The notes under the pieces were generated by a model that was not told the origin of the DNA, did no database searches, and saw only the letters and a program-made list of their open reading frames with translations. A stretch of DNA of 64,000 nt from Xylanibacter ruminicola (GTDB lineage: Bacteria > Bacteroidota > Bacteroidia > Bacteroidales > Bacteroidaceae), in contig NZ_FNRF01000001.1 of assembly GCF_900107775.1 (NCBI RefSeq), positions 868,001 through 932,000 of the forward strand, in the 5' to 3' direction. Both the position numbers and the translations under genes were made by a program. How positions within the stretch are numbered: position 1 is the stretch's first letter; each line of letters starts with the position of its first letter. Shown here one piece after another: positions 25,933 through 34,384 of this stretch.

Positions 25933-27909
25933 TTATGCGTCGATATTGGCGTAGGTGGCGTTCTTCTCGATGAACTCGCGGCGTGGTTCTACGTCGTCAC
26001 CCATCAGCATTGAGAAGATCTCGTCGGCCTCGGCAGCATTCTCGATGGTAACCTGCTTGAGCAAGCGGTTCTCGGGGTTCATGGTGGTTTCCCAAAGCTG
26101 CTCTGGGTTCATCTCACCAAGACCTTTGTAGCGCTGAGTGTGCAAGCCCTTGTCGTCGCCGTTGCCAGCCACGTACTTATCGATGAATGCCTGGCGCTGC
26201 TGCTCGGTGTAGCAGTACTCTGAGGTCTTCTTATAAGTACACTTGTAGAGTGGAGGGGTAGCGATGTAAAGGTGACCACCCTGGATAACCTGTGGCATGA
26301 AGCGATAGAAGAGTGTCATGATCAGTGTGTCGATGTGAGAACCATCGACGTCGGCGTCGGTCATGATGATAATCTTATCGTAACGCAGCTTATCGATATT
26401 GGCATCCTTTGAGTCCTCGCCGTCAACGCCGAAGCGTACACCGATACTCTGGATGATGTTCATAACTGATTCGGCCTCGAACACACGGTGCCACTGTACC
26501 TTTTCTACATTCAGAATCTTACCACGCAGAGGCAGGATGGCCTGGAAGTGACGGTCGCGACCCTGCTTGGCAGAACCACCGGCCGAGTCACCCTCGACGA
26601 GGAAGATCTCACACTCCTTAGGATCCTTGTTTGAGCAGTCGGCCAGCTTACCAGGCAGACCACCACCAGTCATAGGATTCTTACGCTGTACACTCTCGCG
26701 GGCCTTACGGGCTGCAATACGTGCTGTAGCGGCCAGAATAACCTTCTCGCAGATGGTATGAGCCTCTTTGGGGTTCTCCTCCAGGTAGTTGGTCATCGCC
26801 TCGCCTACGGCCTTCTGTACGGCTCCGTTCACCTCACTGTTACCCAGCTTGGTCTTGGTCTGACCCTCGAACTGAGGCTCAGCAACCTTAACAGAGATGA
26901 TAGCGGTAAGACCTTCGCGGAAGTCGTCCTGGGCTACCTCGATCTTGGCCTTCTCAATCTGCTTGCGCAGCTGATCGTCCTCGTCGGCATACTTCTTCAG
27001 AGTGCGGGCCAGAGCGATGCGGAAACCAGTAAGGTGGGTACCACCCTCGATGGTGTTGATATTATTAACGTAAGAGTGGATATTCTCTGAATAATCGCTG
27101 TTGTACAGCAGAGCTACCTCGATGGGCACACCATCCTTCTCAGTTTTCAGGCAGATAGGATCGCCGATGATTGAGGTGCGGTGACGATCGACGTAGCGAA
27201 CGAACTCCTTGAGTCCCTCCTTGGCATGGAATACCTCGGGCTGACGGAGGTTGCCCTCCTCATCAGGACGCAAGTCGGTAAGTGTGATGGTGATACCGGC
27301 ATTCAGATATGCCAGCTCGCGCATACGCTTAGCGATGATGTCGTATTTATACTCGGTAGTAGTAAAAATGCTGCCGTCGGGCCAGAACTGCTGGCGGGTA
27401 CCGGTCTTGTCGGTGTCGCCTACAATCTTTACGTCGTAGAGGGGCTTACCCTTCTCGTACTCCTGCTGGTAGATGTGACCGTTACGGAATACCTGCGACA
27501 TCATGTGGGTAGAGAGCGCGTTTACACAGCTTACACCTACACCATGCAGACCACCTGATACCTTGTATGAGCCCTTATCGAACTTACCACCAGCGTGGAG
27601 TACTGTCATAACCACCTCGAGGGCGCTCTTGTGCATCTTCTCGTGCTCATCTACTGGGATACCACGACCGTTGTCCTGAACGGTGATTGAGTTATCCTCG
27701 TTGATGGTTACCTCGATGTGGGTACAGTAGCCAGCCATGGCCTCGTCGATAGAGTTATCAACGGTTTCGTTTACCAGATGGTGGAGACCCTTCTCACTGA
27801 TGTCGCCAATGTACATAGCAGGACGCTTACGTACAGCTTCCAAACCCTCGAGTACCTGAATGTTACTCGCGGAGTAGTTTTGTTCTTGGTTCAGTTGTTC
27901 TTCTGTCAT
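25933..27909 (-). CDS. gyrB: DNA gyrase subunit B
   Basis: ATPase subunit of gyrase (type IIA topoisomerase), which introduces negative supercoils. It is 658 aa, the short form lacking the insertion of the E. coli protein. The GHKL ATPase domain shows DNSIDEAMAGYCTHIEV and VQDNGRGIPVDEH near the N-terminus, the TOPRIM domain EGDSAGGSAKQGRDR and DADVDGSHI, and the C-terminal QRYKGLGEMNPEQLWETTM. It has its own promoter motif (27959-27966). No gyrA is in the window. The tail IDKYV/DANIDA shows no parE-specific feature, so GyrB is preferred over ParE. Confidence 0.95.
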   Translation of the reverse strand: MTEEQLNQEQNYSASNIQVLEGLEAVRKRPAMYIGDISEKGLHHLVNETVDNSIDEAMAGYCTHIEVTINEDNSITVQDNGRGIPVDEHEKMHKSALEVVMTVLHAGGKFDKGSYKVSGGLHGVGVSCVNALSTHMMSQVFRNGHIYQQEYEKGKPLYDVKIVGDTDKTGTRQQFWPDGSIFTTTEYKYDIIAKRMRELAYLNAGITITLTDLRPDEEGNLRQPEVFHAKEGLKEFVRYVDRHRTSIIGDPICLKTEKDGVPIEVALLYNSDYSENIHSYVNNINTIEGGTHLTGFRIALARTLKKYADEDDQLRKQIEKAKIEVAQDDFREGLTAIISVKVAEPQFEGQTKTKLGNSEVNGAVQKAVGEAMTNYLEENPKEAHTICEKVILAATARIAARKARESVQRKNPMTGGGLPGKLADCSNKDPKECEIFLVEGDSAGGSAKQGRDRHFQAILPLRGKILNVEKVQWHRVFEAESVMNIIQSIGVRFGVDGEDSKDANIDKLRYDKIIIMTDADVDGSHIDTLIMTLFYRFMPQVIQGGHLYIATPPLYKCTYKKTSEYCYTEQQRQAFIDKYVAGNGDDKGLHTQRYKGLGEMNPEQLWETTMNPENRLLKQVTIENAAEADEIFSMLMGDDVEPRREFIEKNATYANIDA

Positions 27910-27958
27910 TATTTTAATTCTTCAATTTTTCGATTCTCGAAATTTACCATTTTGGTTG

Positions 27959-27966
27959 CAAAGGTA
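27959..27966 (-). promoter_or_regulatory. -7 promoter motif for gyrB
   Basis: TACCTTTG followed by CAACC on the minus strand. The eight T just upstream also form the tail of the second rpsT terminator, so promoter and terminator abut. Confidence 0.6.
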
Positions 27967-27967
27967 C

Positions 27968-27999
27968 AAAAAAAAGTTCAGATAAACGTAGTTTATCTG
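27968..27999 (-). terminator. Second terminator-like hairpin after rpsT
   Basis: Perfect 9 bp arms CAGATAAAC/GTTTATCTG around a 3-base loop (27979-27999), followed on the minus strand by AAC and eight T. The hairpin also covers the -33 region of the gyrB promoter, so it could alternatively be an operator. Confidence 0.6.
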
Positions 28000-28010
28000 C
28001 TAAAAAACTG

Positions 28011-28047
28011 AAAAAAGAAAGCCGCAACCCTCTTGGGGCTACGGCTT
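28011..28047 (-). terminator. Intrinsic terminator after rpsT
   Basis: On the minus strand AAGCCGTAGCCC pairs with GGGTTGCGGCTT (two G-U pairs, 5-base loop) and is followed by TTCTTTTTT, 22 bp after the rpsT stop. Confidence 0.8.
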
Positions 28048-28069
28048 GTACTTATTTGTTGGGTAAATA

Positions 28070-28324
28070 TTATCCCAGCTTGTTAACGTGCAGTGCAAGG
28101 CTTGACTTCAGGTTTGCGGCCTTGTTCTTGTGGATTACGTTGGTCTTAGCCAGCTTGTCCAGCATCTTCTGTACCTTTGGGAACAGAGCTACAGCCTCTT
28201 CCTTGTTTGTTGTAGCACGGAGCTTGCGAACTGCGTTACGCATTGTCTTTGCGTAGTAGTGATTGTGAAGTGCTCTTTTCTTCTCCTGACGGATTCTCTT
28301 CACTGATGACTTGTGATTTGCCAT
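28070..28324 (-). CDS. rpsT: 30S ribosomal protein S20
   Basis: Small basic 16S-rRNA-binding protein, 84 aa, with the S20 start [32 protein letters not shown] and the ending of the family. It has no -7 motif in the 154 bp between it and tRNA-Glu on the same strand, so it is probably read from the tRNA-Glu promoter through a structured leader. Two terminators follow. Confidence 0.96.
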   Translation of the reverse strand: MANHKSSVKRIRQEKKRALHNHYYAKTMRNAVRKLRATTNKEEAVALFPKVQKMLDKLAKTNVIHKNKAANLKSSLALHVNKLG

Positions 28325-28379
28325 GTTTTTTGAATGAAATTTAAATTGTTAATATAAAGCTTATGGGTCTTACGTCGTT

Positions 28380-28457
28380 AAGGCTGCCCTGGGCGGGTTC
28401 TTGCGAACCCTCCGCCACCTTATCCCATCCTTGAAGGCTGGTAGCACATGGCTGTGC
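28380..28457 (-). ncRNA. Candidate structured leader RNA of rpsT
   Basis: Between tRNA-Glu and rpsT the minus-strand RNA can form three consecutive hairpins: GCACA-GCCA-UGUGC (28444-28457); CCAGCC-UUCAA-GGAUGG (28425-28441, one mismatch); and a longer one (28380-28421) with base AAGGUGGC/GCAGCCUU and top GGGUUC-GCAA-GAACCC, a GNRA tetraloop. The stretch is GC-rich in an AT-rich surround. A role in S20 feedback regulation or as a processed small RNA is inference; I recognise no named RNA family. Confidence 0.45.
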
Positions 28458-28478
28458 AGATGACAGATTTAAATTTTG

Positions 28479-28550
28479 TAGTCCCTAGGAGAGTCGAACT
28501 CCTCTTTAGAGAATGAAAATCTCTCGTCCTAACCGATAGACGAAGGGACC
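28479..28550 (-). tRNA. tRNA-Glu (anticodon TTC)
   Basis: Cloverleaf of 72 nt: acceptor GGTCCCT/AGGGACT (first pair G-U), D arm GTCT-ATCGGTTA-GGAC, anticodon stem-loop AGAGA-TTTTCAT-TCTCT with TTC, and T arm AGGAG-TTCGACT-CTCCT fully paired. The 3' CCA is not encoded (discriminator A, then CAAA). Confidence 0.95.
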
Positions 28551-28569
28551 ATCGCGCAAAATGCGGGTG

Positions 28570-28577
28570 CAAAGGTA
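28570..28577 (-). promoter_or_regulatory. -7 promoter motif for tRNA-Glu-rpsT
   Basis: TACCTTTG followed by CACCC on the minus strand, about 20 bases upstream of the tRNA 5' end. Confidence 0.65.
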
Positions 28578-28640
28578 CTACTATTTTTCGGTTCTACCAA
28601 ATTTTTTTAGTAAAAAATAACATTTTACGAATATTTTTCG

Positions 28641-28648
28641 TACCTTTG
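28641..28648 (+). promoter_or_regulatory. -7 promoter motif for recO (leaderless transcript predicted)
   Basis: TACCTTTG is followed by CACCGT and then the recO ATG at 28655. The consensus start site, about 5 bases after the motif, falls within a few bases of the ATG, so the mRNA would have essentially no 5' leader. Confidence 0.6.
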
Positions 28649-28654
28649 CACCGT

Positions 28655-29380
28655 ATGTTGACGAAAACTCAGGCTATTGTGCTGCATGCTATCAAATACG
28701 GCGAAACCCGACTGATAGTAGATATGTTTACCAAAGTGTTTGGTAGGCAGGCGTTTATTGTGAGCATACCCAAAACACCCAAGGGGAAGGTAAAGAAGCA
28801 GTTTTTCCAGCCATTGACTATTTTGGAAATAGAAACCGATATACGTCCAAGACAGCAGCTGCAGAAGTTGCACGATGTACGGTTGGCTGCCCCCTTTGCA
28901 TCGATACCGTTTGAGCCCGACAAGTTGGCCATCTCGCTATTTGTAGCCGAATTCCTGTATTATGCGTTGCGATCGGAACAGCGTAACGAGTTGCTGTACG
29001 AGTATCTGGAGAATAGTATTGTATGGCTGGATGGTCAGCAGACGAGTTTTGCTAATTTCCACCTGGTGTTCTTGTTGAGGCTGACACGTTTTTTGGGTTT
29101 CTATCCGAATCTTGACGATTACAAGGATGGCGATTATTTTGACTTGCGTGAGAGTGTGTTTATGCCCGTGCCGCCTGTGCATCGCGACTTTCTGCATCCT
29201 GAAGAGGCACAGAAGGTACAGCTGATGATGCGTATGGATTTTCCTACGATGCATCTGTTCCGCATGTCACACCAGGAGCGCAACCGCTTGCTGGAGGTAT
29301 CACTAAAATATTATCGACTCCATCTGCCGGATTTCCCAGAGATGAAGTCGATAGAGGTATTGCAAGCCTTATATCAGTAA
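28655..29380 (+). CDS. recO: DNA repair protein RecO
   Basis: RecFOR-pathway protein that loads RecA on gapped DNA. It is 241 aa from the ATG at 28655; an in-frame TTG at 28646 lies within the promoter motif and cannot be the start. The N-terminal OB fold (MLTKTQAIVLHAIKYGETRLIVDMFT) and helical C-terminal domain (LLRLTRFLGFYPNL, and HRDFLHPEEAQKVQLMM) fit the Bacteroidetes RecO family. No zinc-finger cysteines are present. It ends 10 bp from the convergent ftsZ end. Confidence 0.93.
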   Translation: MLTKTQAIVLHAIKYGETRLIVDMFTKVFGRQAFIVSIPKTPKGKVKKQFFQPLTILEIETDIRPRQQLQKLHDVRLAAPFASIPFEPDKLAISLFVAEFLYYALRSEQRNELLYEYLENSIVWLDGQQTSFANFHLVFLLRLTRFLGFYPNLDDYKDGDYFDLRESVFMPVPPVHRDFLHPEEAQKVQLMMRMDFPTMHLFRMSHQERNRLLEVSLKYYRLHLPDFPEMKSIEVLQALYQ

Positions 29381-29390
29381 GGCAGCTGAT

Positions 29391-30731
29391 TTACATAAAC
29401 TTAATAGTGCCCTGAATAGGTTCCTGTGGCTCCTGGTTGGGCTCGTCGATGTTCACAATCTCATCTACGTTGCTGGCCTGCGAGTTGATGCTATCCAGAA
29501 TCTCGCGGGTACGCTTGTAGGTAGGTGTCTGCTCAACAGCAGAGATCACATCGTCGTTATCCAGATCCTCAGGACGGAACAGGTAGATGTTTGGACGGCG
29601 CTTGTAGCGCTTGGTGGCACCCTCGCCGCCATAGTAGCGGTTACGACGGTCCTGACGCTCGGCTGCTTTCTCCTGCTCGGCAGCAATACGGTTGATATCC
29701 TCCTGAGAGTGCTTCTTCAGGTGGCCGTTCATACCATCTACATTCTCGATGCCGAAACCGGTGGCCAGGATAGTTACCTTAACCTTCTTGCCCAGCTCAA
29801 GGTCGGTTGCCAATCCCCATTTAATCTCAAAGTCGTTGCCGAACTTAGCCATGAAGTCGTTAACATCGTTCATCTCCTCCATCATAAGTGATGACTGACC
29901 ATCCTTTGAGCCAGCAAACGAGATAGAGAGCAGAATCTTCTTAGAGTTGAAGATGTCGTTATCGTTAAGCAGCGGTGAGTTGAGGGCATCCTCAATAGCC
30001 TTCTTTACACGACCTTCGCCCTCGCCATAACCGGTACTCATGATAGCTACACCACCATCCTTCAGTACGGTCTTTACATCGTTGAAGTCGAGGTTGATGA
30101 GTCCGTGAACAGTGATAATCTCGGCGATTGACTTGGCGGCAACACTCAGTGTGTCGTCGGCCTTGCCAAAGGCATCGAGAACCGACAGCTCTGGATAAAT
30201 CTCACGCAGGCGCTCGTTGTTGATAACCAGCAGGGCGTCGACATGTTTCGACATCTCCTCGACACCGTCGAGAGCCTGGTCGATCTTGCGGTCGCCCTCA
30301 AAGCGGAAGGGGATAGTAACGATACCTACGGTAAGGATACCCAACTCCTTAGAAACGCGGGCGATAACAGGGGCTGCACCAGTACCGGTACCACCACCCA
30401 TACCTGCGGTGATGAATGCCATGCGGGTGCCGTCGTTCAGCATGGTGCGGATGTCGTCGATACTCTCTTCGGCAGCCTGACGAGCCTTCTCAGGCTTGTT
30501 TCCTGCACCAAGACCCTCCTTACCCAACTGGAGATGTACGGGTACGGGCGAATCGTTAAGTGCCTGGTTATCGGTGTTGCAAAGCACGAATGTAACATCG
30601 TGAATGCCTTCGCGATACATGTGGTTAACAGCATTGCCACCACCACCGCCAACACCAATCACTTTGATAATGCTGTGCTCCTTCTCCGGTGCTCCGAAGT
30701 CCAGGATGTCTATATTCATATTATTCTCCAT
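29391..30731 (-). CDS. ftsZ: Cell division protein FtsZ
   Basis: Tubulin-like GTPase forming the Z ring. Protein of 446 aa with the nucleotide-binding GVGGGGGNAVNHM (26-38), tubulin signature GGGTGTG (112-118) and T7-loop region VHGLINLDFNDVKTVLKDGG. After the globular core there is a variable basic linker (about 345-400), and the C-terminus ends PIQGTIKFM rather than a canonical IPxFLR-type peptide. Last gene of the dcw cluster, 15 bp after ftsA. Confidence 0.98.
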   Translation of the reverse strand: MENNMNIDILDFGAPEKEHSIIKVIGVGGGGGNAVNHMYREGIHDVTFVLCNTDNQALNDSPVPVHLQLGKEGLGAGNKPEKARQAAEESIDDIRTMLNDGTRMAFITAGMGGGTGTGAAPVIARVSKELGILTVGIVTIPFRFEGDRKIDQALDGVEEMSKHVDALLVINNERLREIYPELSVLDAFGKADDTLSVAAKSIAEIITVHGLINLDFNDVKTVLKDGGVAIMSTGYGEGEGRVKKAIEDALNSPLLNDNDIFNSKKILLSISFAGSKDGQSSLMMEEMNDVNDFMAKFGNDFEIKWGLATDLELGKKVKVTILATGFGIENVDGMNGHLKKHSQEDINRIAAEQEKAAERQDRRNRYYGGEGATKRYKRRPNIYLFRPEDLDNDDVISAVEQTPTYKRTREILDSINSQASNVDEIVNIDEPNQEPQEPIQGTIKFM

Positions 30732-30746
30732 AATTCTTCTTCTTTT

Positions 30747-32201
30747 TTAATCTTCTTCTTCAACAATCTTCTTTCCAAAGTTCAGGAGTCCCTTCTTGAA
30801 CTTGTTCCAGGTGCTGTTTTCCTTGCGGATGCGGGCCTCTTCCTCTTGCTGGCGGCGCTCCTCCTCAAGGCGTGCGCGCTCTTCCTCCTCCTGCTGGCGG
30901 CGGCGCTCCTCTTCGGCTTTCTGCTTCTCGGCCTCGGTACGGATAACACCTGCTGGCAGATCGGTAGTCTGACGGGCTGGGCGCTGGTCGTTAGTGAGAT
31001 GTGGTGTCTGAGGTCTCAGACTGGCAAACAGGTCGCCGTTAGGATCGAAAGCATCGCCGGCGCAGTTGATGTCGCCCTTGGCCAGCAGACCTAATACGGT
31101 GTTCATCGTGCCGTTGTGGGCCTTGATGTCCTCGTTGCTGGTCTGCACAGTCTGCGATACAAACTTGGCGATGCGGATTTTGTCTACATGAGTGTGGTTG
31201 AAGAAGGCTTTCTCGATGTTCTTCATGTTCGAACCACCACCTGTCAGGATGATACCGCCTAACAGTTTGTCGTAATATTCAGATGGTATCTGGTACCATA
31301 CGTTTTCGATAATCTCCTCTAAGCGACCCTCTACAATCTCGATGAACTTACGGCTCTCAACCTGACGGTCGGGATCGATAGAGTACTTGAGCTCGTTGTC
31401 GATTTCGTTGTTGTCGGTATAGGCCGAACCGTACTTCAGTTTCATCTTCTCGGCATCGCTCTCTTCCATCTGGAGGGTGGCGATATCCTTGGTGATATTA
31501 TTGCTGCCCAAAGGGATGACAGCCAGATGGCGCAGGATATTCTTTGAATAAACAGATACAGTAGTGGTATCCGAACCGAGGTCGACAAGGGCACAGCCAG
31601 AGCGCTTCTCAACCTCGGTAAGCACGCTATCGGCTAGTGCCAATGGTGCGAGGTACATCTCAGCTACGTTGATGCCGGCTGTCTCGAAGCACTTGTTCAG
31701 ATTGCGGTAGAAGGCCTTGCGCTCCAGAATGTTCAGGAAGTGACCTTCGAGATGGGTGGCCTGGATGCCTACTGGGTCCAGCTGGAACTGGGTGCCAACC
31801 TTGTATTCCTGTACGGCAGCATCGAGAATTTCCTGGTCTTGGTAGGTCATGTTACGGTTAGCATCCATCAGTTCGATTACCATATCCTGTGTGATGATGG
31901 TTTCGCCTGGAAGATCCTTGGTTACTACGTTCTTAACGCTGCGGATTGACTGACCGCCAACGCCGACATACACCTGTGTGATCTGAGTCTTGAGCTGATT
32001 CTCCAGTTTCTTGATAATACTGGTAAGGCATTGTGCGGTCTTGTCGATGTTATAAACCACACCTTTGCGGATAAACGACGAAGAGTTCTCCTTGACAACA
32101 GCCAGTACGTTGATGCTGCCGTCGAGATTCTTCTGTCCCGCGATTCCGGTTACTTTGGACGAACCGAGTTCAATTGCTACAATAAAATCCTTTGCTGCCA
32201 T
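30747..32201 (-). CDS. ftsA: Cell division protein FtsA
   Basis: Actin-like membrane anchor for FtsZ, 484 aa from the ATG at 32201; a GTG four codons upstream is the alternative. Actin-fold motifs include FIVAIELGSSKVTGIAG (N-terminus), ALVDLGSDTTTVSVY and ILTGGGSNMKNIE. After about residue 410 there is a long charged coiled coil rich in EEERRRQQEEEE, ending in an amphipathic helix (WNKFKKGLLNFGKKIV) that is the probable membrane-targeting sequence. It starts 4 bp after ftsQ. Confidence 0.97.
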   Translation of the reverse strand: MAAKDFIVAIELGSSKVTGIAGQKNLDGSINVLAVVKENSSSFIRKGVVYNIDKTAQCLTSIIKKLENQLKTQITQVYVGVGGQSIRSVKNVVTKDLPGETIITQDMVIELMDANRNMTYQDQEILDAAVQEYKVGTQFQLDPVGIQATHLEGHFLNILERKAFYRNLNKCFETAGINVAEMYLAPLALADSVLTEVEKRSGCALVDLGSDTTTVSVYSKNILRHLAVIPLGSNNITKDIATLQMEESDAEKMKLKYGSAYTDNNEIDNELKYSIDPDRQVESRKFIEIVEGRLEEIIENVWYQIPSEYYDKLLGGIILTGGGSNMKNIEKAFFNHTHVDKIRIAKFVSQTVQTSNEDIKAHNGTMNTVLGLLAKGDINCAGDAFDPNGDLFASLRPQTPHLTNDQRPARQTTDLPAGVIRTEAEKQKAEEERRRQQEEEERARLEEERRQQEEEARIRKENSTWNKFKKGLLNFGKKIVEEED

Positions 32202-32205
32202 ATTA

Positions 32206-32961
32206 TTAATCACTATTCACTTTTTTACATATAATTTGGTTGCTGAACTCTACATTGATATAGTTGTACTTGTTCCAACCGGCCTTGTTAAGACCGTAGA
32301 TGTAGAACTTACGCAGACGTTCGAGCTTGCTGTCGATATTTGTGGGCGAGCCCAGGTACACAACATGCTCGCCTACACGGGGTACCATCTCGATGGTCCC
32401 ATTGGGCAGAACGTTGAGCTGTACAGCCTGGTTGCGCCAGAAACTATCGCCTACAATCTGGTTGGCCACCTTCGACAGGGCTTTCTGGGCGTACTTCTTG
32501 CTGATGCGGCCTGTGGCTACCAGAATATCGGTGGCATAACCTGCCTCGGGCATGATGTTGCCATGATGGTCGAGATAGTAGTTCTCGCCGTTCTCGGCCA
32601 TGATGCGGATAACAGGTATGCGCTGTTTGATGCTGATGCACACATGTCCGTTCAGTGTTTTATAGCACTCTGCCTTCTCAACAAACGGACTCTTAAGCAG
32701 GGTCTCCTCCATCTTGCGTGGCGAGATGGTGTTCATGGGTTGCGAGAGTGGGTACAACTGATGCTGTGTGAGCAGCTTCTTGACTTCGGCTGGATTCAGA
32801 AAACCCTCCATCGACTCCTGTTCGATGTCGATGTTAACCTCGGTGCAGGCTTTGGCCATGGCTTCGTCGGGGCTGTTGAAAGCGGTGACGGCCAGTATCA
32901 AGTAGATGCCAACGGCTGCGTTGCAGGCTACCAAGAGGATATGTTTCCAGTTGAAAGTCAT
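32206..32961 (-). CDS. ftsQ: Cell division protein FtsQ
   Basis: Bitopic divisome protein, 251 aa. A short cytoplasmic N-terminus is followed by one transmembrane helix (about 6-24), then a POTRA-like segment (about 40-100) and a beta domain. The sequence is divergent, as FtsQ of this phylum usually is; the position between murC and ftsA and the topology support the call. The murC gene ends 18 bp upstream. Confidence 0.9.
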   Translation of the reverse strand: MTFNWKHILLVACNAAVGIYLILAVTAFNSPDEAMAKACTEVNIDIEQESMEGFLNPAEVKKLLTQHQLYPLSQPMNTISPRKMEETLLKSPFVEKAECYKTLNGHVCISIKQRIPVIRIMAENGENYYLDHHGNIMPEAGYATDILVATGRISKKYAQKALSKVANQIVGDSFWRNQAVQLNVLPNGTIEMVPRVGEHVVYLGSPTNIDSKLERLRKFYIYGLNKAGWNKYNYINVEFSNQIICKKVNSD

Positions 32962-32979
32962 TTATATTTTACAATTATA

Positions 32980-34353
32980 CTATTTACTATTTAGAATCTT
33001 GACCATCTGGGGAACCTGGTTGTCCAGGTCGCCAGCGCCCAGTACGATGAGTACCTCGAAATCGTGGTCCTTGATGTAGTCGAGTACATCGGCCTTCTGT
33101 ATCATCTTCTTCTGCACACCTGGCTTCAGGTTGTCGTAGATGAGCTGCGAGGTAACGCCTTCGATAGGTAATTCGCGGGCGGGGTATATCTCAGTGAGTA
33201 TCACCTCGTCGAGCTGACTCAGAGCATCGGCGAAATCCTTGTAGAAATCGCGGGTGCGGGTGTATAGGTGGGGCTGGAAAATAGCTGTGATATGCTTGTT
33301 CTTATACAGCTCGCGGATACTCTTGGCACTCTGATAGATCTCTTTTGGATGATGGGCGTAATCGCTTAGGAACACTAACTTATCGGTCTTGATCTTGAAG
33401 TCGAAACGACGATCCACACCACCATAGGTCTGCATGCCGTACTTCAGTTCGTCGGCTGTACAACCATTCAGCTGTGCCATAGCCATAGCGGCAATGCCGT
33501 TCTCGATGTTGATGGGTACGGGCTGACCTAACTGTACGTTCTTAACGCTCTCGATGGGCGAAATGAAATCGAATGTAATCTCGCCGTTATCAATGCGGAT
33601 ATTCTCAGCGTGGAAGTCGCCATCGTTCAGACTATAGTCGTAGATACGAACACCTTCCTGTACGTTCTGCTTCATCTCCAGATCGCGATGGATAATCAGG
33701 GCACCGCCTGGCTGGATGAGCTCGGTGTAATGACGGAAACTCTCCAGGTAAGCCTCTTTGGTACCATAGATGTCCAGATGGTCGGGGTCGGTAGAGGTGA
33801 TAACGCTCATCCAAGGGCGCAGCCAGTGGAAAGAGCGGTCGAACTCATCGGCCTCGATAACCACGTAGTCGGAATCCGACAGGATATAGTTGGTGCCGTA
33901 GTTCTTGGAGATACCACCCAAGAAGGCATTACAGTCGAGCTGACTCTGGTGCATGATATGTGCACACATGGTAGATGTGGTGGTCTTACCATGAGTACCT
34001 GCTACGCAGAGACCTTTGTGACTCTTGGTAAGGGTGCCCAGTACCTGAGCACGCTTCTGAATCTCGAAACCGTTCTCGCGGAAGTACTTGAGCTCCTGAT
34101 GATCGGCAGGGATGGCTGGGGTATAGATAACCAGACACGACTCTTTCTTCTTGCACACGTGAGGAATCTCGTCGACACTTTCATGGTAGTGGATAAGCAT
34201 CCCCTCGTTCTCGAGGTGCTTGGTCAGGTCGGATGGGGTCTTGTCGTAACCAGCTACCACCAGGCCTTTCTTAATAAAATAACGGGCGATGGCACTCATT
34301 CCAATGCCACCGGCGCCTACAAAATATACTGCTTTTATATCGTTTAATTCCAT
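32980..34353 (-). CDS. murC: UDP-N-acetylmuramate-L-alanine ligase
   Basis: Cytosolic ATP-dependent ligase adding L-Ala to UDP-MurNAc. 457 aa. N-terminal Rossmann glycine motif FVGAGGIGMSAIA (11-23), ATP loop GTHGKTT (119-125), central-domain motifs DSDYVVIEADEFDRSF and the C-terminal DYAHHPKEI region mark MurC. It follows murG at 31 bp and precedes ftsQ, as in other Bacteroidetes clusters. Confidence 0.98.
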   Translation of the reverse strand: MELNDIKAVYFVGAGGIGMSAIARYFIKKGLVVAGYDKTPSDLTKHLENEGMLIHYHESVDEIPHVCKKKESCLVIYTPAIPADHQELKYFRENGFEIQKRAQVLGTLTKSHKGLCVAGTHGKTTTSTMCAHIMHQSQLDCNAFLGGISKNYGTNYILSDSDYVVIEADEFDRSFHWLRPWMSVITSTDPDHLDIYGTKEAYLESFRHYTELIQPGGALIIHRDLEMKQNVQEGVRIYDYSLNDGDFHAENIRIDNGEITFDFISPIESVKNVQLGQPVPINIENGIAAMAMAQLNGCTADELKYGMQTYGGVDRRFDFKIKTDKLVFLSDYAHHPKEIYQSAKSIRELYKNKHITAIFQPHLYTRTRDFYKDFADALSQLDEVILTEIYPARELPIEGVTSQLIYDNLKPGVQKKMIQKADVLDYIKDHDFEVLIVLGAGDLDNQVPQMVKILNSK

Positions 34354-34384
34354 AATCTCTTTTTCACTCTTCGCTTTTCACTTT

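Noticed and set aside
28380..28457. Signal recognition particle RNA or another tRNA
   Set aside because: The conserved SRP loop GGAAGCAGCC-type motif and a cloverleaf are both absent.
28646..28654. Upstream TTG start for recO
   Set aside because: The codon lies inside the -7 motif and would not be transcribed.
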